A stretch of DNA of 51,899 nucleotides from Dielma fastidiosa (GTDB lineage: Bacteria > Bacillota_I > Bacilli_A > Erysipelotrichales > Erysipelotrichaceae): the NCBI RefSeq assembly GCF_000313565.1, contig NZ_HE578931.1, forward strand, positions 91,665 to 143,563, given 5' to 3'. The position numbers and the translations under genes are program-made. Positions 36,593-43,220 of this stretch are shown one piece after another. The notes below the pieces were generated by a model. The model searched no databases, was not told where the DNA came from, and worked only from the letters and a program-made list of their open reading frames with translations. Within the stretch, counting starts at the first letter, position 1, and each line of letters starts with the position of its first letter.

Positions 36593-36636
36593 AAAAAGAG
36601 TGATGTTTTTTTCCCAAGTTCCATCACTCTTTTTTC
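36593..36636 (+). terminator. Strong terminator far from any gene end
   Basis: AAAAAGAGTGATG (36593-36605) pairs perfectly with CATCACTCTTTTT (36622-36634) over a 16-base loop; T runs are present on both strands. On the minus strand it lies just downstream of the MerR remnant; on the plus strand it is about 310 bases past the nearest stop codon. Confidence 0.85.
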
Positions 36637-36650
36637 TATACTGCAGGCTA

Positions 36651-36804
36651 TTAAAAGTTGAATACACTGGCCCAATCAAATTCAGCGGATGCCTCATAGC
36701 TTTTCGGCCACTTCTGACACCATTAAACAAACCTCATCATAATAACGAAGCATGCGTACAAAAACCTGAGTCAGTTTTGAAAATTCACTGATTTTAAACA
36801 TCAT
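36651..36804 (-). pseudogene. Remnant of a MerR-family regulator
   Basis: On the minus strand ATG 36804 opens MMFKISEFSKLTQVFVRMLRYYDEVCL, which matches the N-terminal helix-turn-helix of MerR-family regulators (usually FKIGEFSKLTQVSVRTLRYYDEIGL). The frame stops at 36694 after only 36 residues. In the next frame a tail reads KWPKSYEASAEFDWASVFNF and ends at TAA 36651. An internal deletion has apparently joined the first ~27 codons to the last ~20 of a gene normally of 120-280 codons. The strong terminator 36593-36636 sits just past the tail. The original regulon is unknown. Confidence 0.65.
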
Positions 36805-36812
36805 GAATTTCA

Positions 36813-39260
36813 TTATAATGTCTGTTCCTTAATCAATGGAATAAAAATTTCAGTAATATATGCTAATTCCGAAGGCGGAATTTGAATGCCAAAGGTTTCA
36901 TTCACATAACGCAGGTGATTTTCAATCAACTGAATCAGCTTGCTGTGTTCCTTAGTGAAGCGTTTTAATTTCTGATAATCAAGCGGTTCTTTGCGGATTA
37001 CCCTTTCCAGCATGCTGGTTGTATGAGTGATAAACTTTACTAGAATTGATTCATCCGATTGAATATGCAGTTCATCAAGGATACCGTTTAATGAAACCAA
37101 TAAAGTATCCACTGCCTTCTGCGGATTGATAAAGGTTAATATTTCGCCAAGAAAATCATCTGTCAGCCTTTGAATAAATTGAGAGTTGCTGGCCTCATTT
37201 TCGATGGCCGTGTTTTCAAAATTCTCAAAAGCATCAAGTGAAATCGTATAATTAGCATCACTGCTGCGTAATTCATCAACAATTTTTATCAGCATTGGCA
37301 GATTTAAGCCGGTCATGACTGCGGTTTTTATCCCCGTTGCTTCATATACTGCGCTTTGTAAAGAAGTGAAGGGCATCATATCCGTAAGAATCAGTACCCC
37401 AGAGCCTTGATTGACAAAGTGTGCCCGATCATAAATCTTAAGCAAGAATGCTTTTAATGATTCTTCATAGCCATAATCAAGCGCTTCAATTCTGAATTTA
37501 TCCTTTTCCGTTGGATTGATAAAACGCACCATTTCTTTCGCAATGCAGCTGCCATGACTGATTACTAAAACACCGATCGGTTTTTGATATAAGACCTGAT
37601 AGATGGCTGATAAGAAATCACAGATACCTTCTTTTTCAATTTGACTGATCTTAATATTATAGATAGCATTCATGCTCTGTACGATATCATTGCTTAATTC
37701 AGTGAATAATGGCTGAGTATGTTCATTTACTTCTGGGGTGAAAGGTGCCGGTATATTATTTTTAGTACGCTTGATAGCATTGGCTACCTGTAAGATTAAC
37801 CCAATAAATAAATTAGAGTTCAGGCTTAAATTGGTAAAAATCATTTCCCGGGTGATTATTTCATAGATTGTATCAACAGCGATGGGTGTAAGCATTGCTT
37901 TAATAGCGATCTGCTGACGCTTCGGCATGACTTTTAAAAGGGATAAACGCTGGGCTGTATATTCAGACAAACCGATATTGTCCTCGTTATCCTCTAATAA
38001 TTGTACGTTATTCTCATCATGATATAAATACTGTGTATCACTGCAACTACCATTTTCATCAAAGAAGATATTTTCATTAGGAAACTGATTCAGAATCAGC
38101 GAAATTTTCTTTTTGCTGTCACCATTATAAGTGCGGTTAAGCAGATCGTTTGATAGATGCTGGAAAGAAATTGTTAAGATCCTAGAATGGCTTTTTAGAA
38201 TATCCAGATAAGCCCGTGAGCATGCGAGTTTGATCTCACTGCGCAGCTGAGTAATATTTGTCTTGTAACGCGCTTGAACAAAACAGAATAAAACATCTTT
38301 AGAGAACCGAATCGGTAATTTAATATTTTTAGCTTCTTTACTGAAATAGCTTAATATTAATTCAATCTTTTCTTTAATATCACGCTGATCAATATCCGGC
38401 AGACTGATTATGACTGGGAAGTATTTAGAAACAGAAATAATATTATCTGAATCAGCTTCTTCAGTTGTTGAGGCTAATATCATCGCGTTAACATCACGAA
38501 GATGTGACTCGCCCGGTTTAGTATATGTACCTTTATGAATCAGATCAATCAGCAGTTCTTTTCCTTTGCTGTCAAGCTTCTGTACTTCATCAAAGAATAA
38601 AATACCGCCATTAGCTTGTTCAATTAAATTTTTAGTCCGTTTTTCTAAGCTGCCAAATAAGCGCAGCCGCAGCCGCTGAGCATTGTTTGCATAGTCCATA
38701 CAGTTAATAATCACAAAATTAGCATTATGAGAAAACTTACCGGTTTCCATCGCGTAGTCGTACATGTCATGGGCAAACTGCATTTTACCTATGCCAAGAT
38801 TTCCGCACAATAAGGTAGGCAATCCATAAGGCGGGTAATTAATAGCTGCTTTTGCTGACAGAATTTGTTCAACCAGTGATCCGCGGGCGCCTACTTGCAT
38901 ATCGAATGAGGAAGCCTGATGTTTTGTTTTAGTTGGTTCATCACCAGCTTCCAGATAATCAGAAAGCTGCTTACCCTTAGGAATAAAGGTAGGTATATAT
39001 TTAATAGGATATGCATTTACAAAATCCTCTAATGACAGATAAAGAATCGGTCTGCCTTGTATTTTAATTAATCGGCCTTCACGCCATAAGTCATTCAGCT
39101 CTTTGGAAGCATTGGAACGCTCGATTTTTAATATGATGGAAATGACATAAGCATCCATACCGATATTACTGTAATTCTTAGCGGCTATTGCTTTTTTGGT
39201 CAGATCCTGTACTACCTGATAGACTCTTTCTTTTCTTGAACTCTTAGTATCCATATACAT
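36813..39260 (-). CDS. LevR-like PTS operon regulator (AAA+, PRD, IIA-Man) without GAFTGA
   Basis: About 815 residues in the LevR layout: N-terminal helix-turn-helix (~10-80); AAA+ domain (~125-400) with Walker A GNLGIGKM (Met where Ser/Thr is usual) and Walker B GGILFFDEV; PRD1 (~430-540); a IIA-Man-like domain (~550-680, VLVISHGS); and PRD2 (~700-810, FITHTTSMLERV). In LevR, the loop between LFG and the A-D-G-G box carries GAFTGA for sigma-54 contact. Here that stretch (LFGSLEKRTKNLIEQANGG) is about seven residues shorter and has no such motif. PRD1 has Gln where its phospho-His is expected (GLILQVANAI); PRD2 keeps His. Divergent from the mannose-family PTS operon it should control. Start at ATG 39260 after AGAAAGG; ATG 39254 is possible. 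Confidence 0.85.
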   Translation of the reverse strand: MYMDTKSSRKERVYQVVQDLTKKAIAAKNYSNIGMDAYVISIILKIERSNASKELNDLWREGRLIKIQGRPILYLSLEDFVNAYPIKYIPTFIPKGKQLSDYLEAGDEPTKTKHQASSFDMQVGARGSLVEQILSAKAAINYPPYGLPTLLCGNLGIGKMQFAHDMYDYAMETGKFSHNANFVIINCMDYANNAQRLRLRLFGSLEKRTKNLIEQANGGILFFDEVQKLDSKGKELLIDLIHKGTYTKPGESHLRDVNAMILASTTEEADSDNIISVSKYFPVIISLPDIDQRDIKEKIELILSYFSKEAKNIKLPIRFSKDVLFCFVQARYKTNITQLRSEIKLACSRAYLDILKSHSRILTISFQHLSNDLLNRTYNGDSKKKISLILNQFPNENIFFDENGSCSDTQYLYHDENNVQLLEDNEDNIGLSEYTAQRLSLLKVMPKRQQIAIKAMLTPIAVDTIYEIITREMIFTNLSLNSNLFIGLILQVANAIKRTKNNIPAPFTPEVNEHTQPLFTELSNDIVQSMNAIYNIKISQIEKEGICDFLSAIYQVLYQKPIGVLVISHGSCIAKEMVRFINPTEKDKFRIEALDYGYEESLKAFLLKIYDRAHFVNQGSGVLILTDMMPFTSLQSAVYEATGIKTAVMTGLNLPMLIKIVDELRSSDANYTISLDAFENFENTAIENEASNSQFIQRLTDDFLGEILTFINPQKAVDTLLVSLNGILDELHIQSDESILVKFITHTTSMLERVIRKEPLDYQKLKRFTKEHSKLIQLIENHLRYVNETFGIQIPPSELAYITEIFIPLIKEQTL

Positions 39261-39283
39261 CACAGCCTTTCTAAATAAAATTG

Positions 39284-39321
39284 TATCAAACTTTAATCAT
39301 GAATAATACACAAGTTTGATA
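39284..39321. promoter_or_regulatory. Operator candidate: TATCAAACTT / AAGTTTGATA inverted repeat
   Basis: TATCAAACTT (39284-39293) is the exact reverse complement of AAGTTTGATA (39312-39321), centres 28 bases apart, just upstream of the LevR-like gene. It shares the TATCAA/TTGATA core with the sites further right. Confidence 0.55.
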
Positions 39322-39346
39322 ATATTTAAAAATATTTTATCTTATG

Positions 39347-39371
39347 TATCAAAATTGATAAAAAATTGATA
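39347..39371. promoter_or_regulatory. Operator candidate: TATCAA-AA-TTGATA plus an extra TTGATA
   Basis: A perfect 6-2-6 palindrome at 39347-39360 is followed by another TTGATA at 39366-39371; a further TATCAA lies at 39427-39432. With the 39284-39321 pair this gives six half-sites in 150 bases between the regulator and the PTS operon. Confidence 0.55.
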
Positions 39372-39469
39372 AAAATATGTATTTATTTCAAGGTTTATCA
39401 TTATAATATCGCTCATAAGCCTAAAATATCAATAATACACTTTAAATCTGTATTGCTTGTTTTGTATTT

Positions 39470-39498
39470 TTGACATGGATGTATTATGCTCATATAAT
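39470..39498 (+). promoter_or_regulatory. Sigma-A promoter of the mannose-family PTS operon
   Basis: Exact TTGACA (39470-39475), 17-base spacer, exact TATAAT (39493-39498), 21 bases before the first gene. No TGGCAC-n5-TTGC sigma-54 element was seen in the intergenic region. Confidence 0.85.
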
Positions 39499-39519
39499 GG
39501 TGTCAAAGGAAGTGGAAGA

Positions 39520-39927
39520 ATGGCAAACTTATTAATTGTCAGTCATGGCAACCTGGCTAAGGAGATGACGGCGACAGCCAGAATGATTATGGGGGATTTT
39601 GAAGGTGTTCATGTACTTGGGCTTCAGGCTGATGATCACATTGAAACATTTTACGAAAAGATTAAAAAGGAATGTGAGCAGGCGTCTGATGGTTTGCTGA
39701 TACTCACTGATTTAGCTGGCGGAAGTCCTTTTATTCAGGCTTCAAGATGTTACTATGATATGTTTGAAAGAAAAACAATTGAGGTGGTCACGGGTACAAA
39801 TCTCGCAATAGTAATTGAGTGCATCAGTCAGAGAGCCTATAAAAATGTGCATGAATTAAAAGAGCTTGCACTGTCCGTAGGAGCAGGATCAATAAAATCT
39901 TTTGAAATTAACAAGGAGGTGAAATAA
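39520..39927 (+). CDS. PTS IIA component, mannose family
   Basis: A 135-residue cytoplasmic IIA of the mannose/fructose/sorbose family. It takes phosphate from HPr on H9 (LLIVSHGNLAKEM) and passes it to IIB. The later GGSPF (LTDLAGGSPFIQAS) and VTGTNLAIVIE are family hallmarks. Start chosen at ATG 39520, with AAAGGAAGTGG upstream; the longer frame begins inside the promoter. First gene of the operon. IIB starts one base after its stop, with AAGGAGGTG as ribosome binding site. The sugar cannot be read from this protein. Confidence 0.92.
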   Translation: MANLLIVSHGNLAKEMTATARMIMGDFEGVHVLGLQADDHIETFYEKIKKECEQASDGLLILTDLAGGSPFIQASRCYYDMFERKTIEVVTGTNLAIVIECISQRAYKNVHELKELALSVGAGSIKSFEINKEVK

Positions 39928-39928
39928 C

Positions 39929-40402
39929 ATGAATTTCACATTAGCAAGAGTTGATGAAAGACTGGCACATGGTCAGATCATTACATCCTGGACAAAGTAT
40001 TTAGGTGTATCAACGATATGGATCGTTGATGATCAGATCTGCAAGGATGATTTTATGAAACAGGTGCTGCAGCTGTCTGCACCTTCCGGCATTAAGATTG
40101 AGATTTACAGTGTTCAGCAGGCCGTTGATAAAGCTGAACAGGAAAAAGATTCATCCGCTAAAGTATTATTATTGTTTAAGCGCATTCAGTATGTTTTAGA
40201 TGCTGTGAAACAGGGGCTTGACATCAAGGAAGTGAATCTGGGTAATTTAGGTTCATTAGCTGGCCGTAAATCAATTTCAAAGAATGTAAACTTAAATCCC
40301 GCTGAAATTGAAATGGTTAAAGAATTAATGGAAAAAGGCCTGACCGTTTATCTCCAGATGCTTTATACAGATTCTAAAGTAGATATCAAAAATATGATAT
40401 AG
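39929..40402 (+). CDS. PTS IIB component, mannose family
   Basis: A 157-residue cytoplasmic IIB. The phosphorylated residue is H14 in VDERLAHGQIITSW, where most relatives read D-x-R-L-I-H-G-Q-V; Ala13 is a small change. WIVDDQ, the SAPSGIKIEIYSVQQA stretch and the NLGNL loop match the family. It phosphorylates the sugar during transport through IIC and IID. The IIC start codon lies 16 bases after its stop. Full length. Confidence 0.93.
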   Translation: MNFTLARVDERLAHGQIITSWTKYLGVSTIWIVDDQICKDDFMKQVLQLSAPSGIKIEIYSVQQAVDKAEQEKDSSAKVLLLFKRIQYVLDAVKQGLDIKEVNLGNLGSLAGRKSISKNVNLNPAEIEMVKELMEKGLTVYLQMLYTDSKVDIKNMI

Positions 40403-40418
40403 AAAGGTGGTAGAGTTT

Positions 40419-41168
40419 ATGTTGCTGGTTTATGCAGTTATTGCAGGGTTGTTGTGCTGGATTATTTCATCTGGTGCGCCAATGTGGTCAAGATGGTCAT
40501 TGTATTTTGGTGCTCCAATCATTGCAGGTGCATTCTGGGGACTTGTTCTGGGGGATTTAGGTTATGGTTTAGAAGTAGGTGCCACAATTATGATGGCATA
40601 TCTTGGTTTAGTAGCTATAGGCGGCAGTATTCCAAGTGATCTCGCTTTAGCAGGCTATCTTGGTGTATTAATGACAATGCTTTCAGGTGCTGACGCATCA
40701 GTTGGCTTGGCAATAGCTGTGCCGCTTGGTGTTTTAGGATCATTATGTTCAACAGCCAAAATGTCATTAAATCCAATCTGGGTGCATATTGCGGATAAGT
40801 ATGCGGCAAAAGGCGATACCCGCGGTGTTATTTTAATGAATCGCGTAGGTTCACAAGTATTTCCATTCCTGACTTATTTTATTCCAGTATTCTTATGCGT
40901 CTATTTTGGTGCGCCGGTATTGGAAACATTAATGAATAATATACCTGCGAAATTATTAACGATTCTTTCTTTAATGGGTCATATGATTCCAGCCTTAGGT
41001 TTAGGTATGTTGTTTAATTCTATTTATAAGAAATCAATTCTGCCTTATTTGCTGATCGGTTTTGTATTTGCTTCATATTTTGGCGCTAATACAATGTCAT
41101 TAGCAATCTTAGGTGTAGCAGGCGGCTTGCTGCATCTGTACTTCAAGAAGAAAGAGGAGGCGGCTTAA
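40419..41168 (+). CDS. PTS IIC component, mannose family
   Basis: A 249-residue membrane protein with several hydrophobic segments, the IIC channel half of a mannose-family permease. Typical segments include the opening GLLCWIISSG, the Gly-rich GLVLGDLGYGLEVGATIMMAYLG, and SIPSDLALAGYLGVLM. Start chosen at ATG 40419 after AAAGGTGG; a GTG at 40407 would lie in the ribosome binding site. IID begins one base after its stop. Sugar specificity is not readable. Confidence 0.9.
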   Translation: MLLVYAVIAGLLCWIISSGAPMWSRWSLYFGAPIIAGAFWGLVLGDLGYGLEVGATIMMAYLGLVAIGGSIPSDLALAGYLGVLMTMLSGADASVGLAIAVPLGVLGSLCSTAKMSLNPIWVHIADKYAAKGDTRGVILMNRVGSQVFPFLTYFIPVFLCVYFGAPVLETLMNNIPAKLLTILSLMGHMIPALGLGMLFNSIYKKSILPYLLIGFVFASYFGANTMSLAILGVAGGLLHLYFKKKEEAA

Positions 41169-41169
41169 T

Positions 41170-42006
41170 ATGGAAGAAACAGTTAAAACTGAAAATCAGA
41201 TTACTTTATCGAAAAAGGATTTGAATAAATCTTGGTGGTATTGGGTATGCTGGGGTCAAATCTGTTATAACTATGAGCGTATGATGGGACTTGGTTTCTG
41301 TCAGTCAATGATTCCCGTATTAAAGGGATTATATGGTGACGATAAAGAAAAGCTCGCGGAAGGTATGACGCGGCATCTGACGTTCTATAATACTGAAAAT
41401 ACATGGGGTGCGGTGATTCCAGGCATCGTAGCTTCTCTTGAAGAAGGAAGAGCTAACGGTCAGGATATTGATGATGAAACAATCGATAATTTGAAAACAG
41501 GTTTAATGGGACCGCTGGCAGGCTTAGGTGATTCAATCACGCAAAGCTTAGTTAAGGTTATTCTGCTTTCAATTGCTATCGATATGGCTGTGCAAGGTTC
41601 AATTGTTGGCGTTCTGATTTTCGTTTTAGGCTTCTCAGCGTATGCGTTGGGTGTCAGCCACTTTGTATATTTCCAGGGTTATAAATTTGGTAAGACAGCA
41701 ATTATGAAGATTCTTGGCAATGGCATGATTAAGGATATGACAGAGGCATTAGGCGCTCTGGGTATGATGATCCTCGGTGGCTTGATTGCGAATAATATTC
41801 CAGTAAAAACCGCTTTAACCTATTCTTTGCAGGGAATGTCAACAGAAGTTCAGGGCATGCTTGATTCAATTCTGCCTAATTTATTATCAGTTGCAACTTT
41901 TGGTGTTGTGGTCTATATGCTGAGAAAAGGCTGGAAACCGACTAAAATCATGATTTCTTTAATGCTCGCGTCGGTTGTGCTTGGCTTCTTTGGTATCTTA
42001 GCATAA
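41170..42006 (+). CDS. PTS IID component, mannose family
   Basis: A 278-residue IID membrane subunit that pairs with IIC. Signatures are the N-terminal LSKKDLNKSWWYWV followed by NYERMMGLGFCQSM, then FYNTENTWGAVIPGI, LMGPLAGLGDSI, and the C-terminal hydrophobic segments. RBS AGGAGGCGG ahead of ATG 41170. Completes a full four-subunit transporter with the preceding genes. Confidence 0.93.
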   Translation: MEETVKTENQITLSKKDLNKSWWYWVCWGQICYNYERMMGLGFCQSMIPVLKGLYGDDKEKLAEGMTRHLTFYNTENTWGAVIPGIVASLEEGRANGQDIDDETIDNLKTGLMGPLAGLGDSITQSLVKVILLSIAIDMAVQGSIVGVLIFVLGFSAYALGVSHFVYFQGYKFGKTAIMKILGNGMIKDMTEALGALGMMILGGLIANNIPVKTALTYSLQGMSTEVQGMLDSILPNLLSVATFGVVVYMLRKGWKPTKIMISLMLASVVLGFFGILA

Positions 42007-42021
42007 GAAAGGATTCAATCT

Positions 42022-42837
42022 ATGAACTATTTAGAAGAACACAAGAAAATATTCGGATGTGATAAACCAATTATTGGCTGTCTGCATCTGCTGCCTTTAC
42101 CTGGCACCCCTTATTATAATGAGGAAACAACAATCGAAAAGAATATCGAACGTTTAAAGCATGATGCGGCGATTCTAATGGAAAATGGCGTGGATGCGGT
42201 AGTCTTTGCGAATGAGGGTGACCGTCCTTATCTGACATCAGTCGGCCCGGAAGTCATCGCTGCCTATGTGCGTGTAGTTACTGAGGTATTACCGATGATT
42301 CATGTACCATATGGCTGCGGATGTCTTATTGATCCGATTGCTACGCTTGCGATTGCGAAAGCAATTGGCGCTAAATTTATTCGTACTTATGTAACAAATA
42401 GTTATGAGGGTACGTTTGGTCATCAAGAATTCTGTCCGGCTGAAGTATTCAGATACCGTCATCAGATTGATGCTGATGATGTACATGTTTATACTTATTT
42501 TGATGCACACGCTGGAGTATGCTTGGATACACGCCCAATTGAAGCTCAAATTTCCAGTGGCTTAGCTGCGCTGCCGATTTCTGGTATTCTCGTTGGCGGG
42601 CCGCGGGCTGGATTACCGCCGGAAACAAGTGCATTTGCAAATGTAAAAAAAGCATTCCCAGAGATTCCATTGATTCTAGGAAGCGGTGCAAATAAAGACA
42701 ATATTGCTGATTTAATGCCTTATTGTGATGGTTTGATTGTTGGCACAACAACGAAGCGTGATCAATATCTGTATAATGAAATGGACCCAGAGCGGGCAAA
42801 GGAATTCATTGCAGCGGCTAAGGCAGCAAGGAAATAA
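42022..42837 (+). CDS. BtpA/SgcQ family protein
   Basis: A 271-residue TIM-barrel-like protein of the BtpA/SgcQ family. BtpA was linked to photosystem I assembly in cyanobacteria. SgcQ lies in an Escherichia coli operon with PTS genes and has no proven reaction. Signatures visible are IIGCLHLLPLPGTP, DAVVFANEGDRPY, VPYGCGCLIDP, FIRTYVTNSYEGTFG and the phosphate-loop-like GLIVGTTTK near the end. It is the last gene of the PTS operon, 15 bases after IID with RBS AGAAAGGA, so it probably acts on the imported sugar phosphate. No dedicated kinase, aldolase or isomerase accompanies it in the operon. Confidence 0.88.
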   Translation: MNYLEEHKKIFGCDKPIIGCLHLLPLPGTPYYNEETTIEKNIERLKHDAAILMENGVDAVVFANEGDRPYLTSVGPEVIAAYVRVVTEVLPMIHVPYGCGCLIDPIATLAIAKAIGAKFIRTYVTNSYEGTFGHQEFCPAEVFRYRHQIDADDVHVYTYFDAHAGVCLDTRPIEAQISSGLAALPISGILVGGPRAGLPPETSAFANVKKAFPEIPLILGSGANKDNIADLMPYCDGLIVGTTTKRDQYLYNEMDPERAKEFIAAAKAARK

Positions 42838-42843
42838 CAAAAT

Positions 42844-42878
42844 GAGGAGATCTGCAGTTAAATGCAGACCTCCTTTTT
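42844..42878 (+). terminator. Terminator of the PTS operon
   Basis: AGGAG-A-TCTGCA (42845-42856) pairs with TGCAGA-C-CTCCT (42863-42874), 11 pairs with one A-C mismatch, followed by five T. Confidence 0.9.
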
Positions 42879-43035
42879 AGTACGATTTTTAATTATTTTA
42901 TTTTGCAGGTGCTGAAGGGCAGCAATCATTGCAACTGGCAATATCTTGTTTAATTTCGTATACTATTATAAATAGCCATATTTGTTTCCTTTCTTTAAAA
43001 AATATGCACGAGAATATGCACCGATTAAAAAAAGT
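42879..43035. other. Non-coding stretch between the PTS operon and the prophage junction
   Basis: No supported gene. On the minus strand a ribosome-binding-like AAAGGAAAC precedes ATGGCTATT, which stops after nine codons, while the next frame stays open as a Cys-rich tail ending at 42898. This may be a decayed small gene or chance. Confidence 0.4.
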
Positions 43036-43063
43036 AACAAAAAAAGCCTTAAAATAAGGCTTT
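43036..43063 (-). terminator. Terminator of the interrupted tRNA gene
   Basis: Read on the minus strand: AAAGCCTT, TATTT loop, AAGGCTTT, then seven T. It lies about 10 bases after the CCA end of the tRNA fragment, as expected for the original tRNA transcription unit. The hairpin could also work leftward only; the plus strand has a poor T run. Confidence 0.7.
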
Positions 43064-43072
43064 ATGTTTCAT

Positions 43073-43089
43073 TGGTGCAGAAGAAGGGA
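43073..43089 (-). other. Prophage attachment site: 3' end of a tRNA gene
   Basis: On the minus strand TCCCTTCTTCTGCACCA reads as the T-arm edge, acceptor strand and CCA of a tRNA, followed by a terminator. No cloverleaf can be built from the bases upstream, so only the 3' end is here. The integrase gene lies 131 bases away. This is the usual layout when a prophage enters the 3' end of a tRNA gene; the restored tRNA should be at the other prophage end, beyond the window. Confidence 0.6.
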
Positions 43090-43189
43090 CGAACGATTAT
43101 TCTTACAAAGTATCATAATAAGCTATATTTAAGCATTATTGGATGCGAATATATACCATTTTTAGCGCAAAATTTTACTGAATGATATT

Positions 43190-43210
43190 TTTTGTAGGAA
43201 TTTTGTAGGA
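43190..43210. repeat. Tandem TTTTGTAGGA repeats, candidate integrase arm sites
   Basis: TTTTGTAGGA at 43190-43199 and 43201-43210, 11 bases apart, between the attachment core and the integrase stop. Short direct repeats beside the core are typical integrase arm-binding sites. Confidence 0.4.
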
Positions 43211-43220
43211 GTATCAGTAA

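Noticed and set aside
39929-42006. Possibility that the PTS is specific for mannose, fructose, sorbose or N-acetylgalactosamine.
   Set aside because: Nothing in the subunits or neighbours fixes the sugar, so no specificity or gene symbols were assigned.
42898-42990. Minus-strand small Cys-rich peptide (ending in a C-N-D-C-C pattern) after a ribosome-binding-like sequence.
   Set aside because: The ATG frame stops after nine codons and the Cys-rich frame has no start. It would need a frameshift, and no family match is apparent.
43073-43170. A complete tRNA gene at the prophage junction.
   Set aside because: No D-arm or anticodon arm can be folded upstream of the acceptor-like 17 bases; only the 3' end is present.
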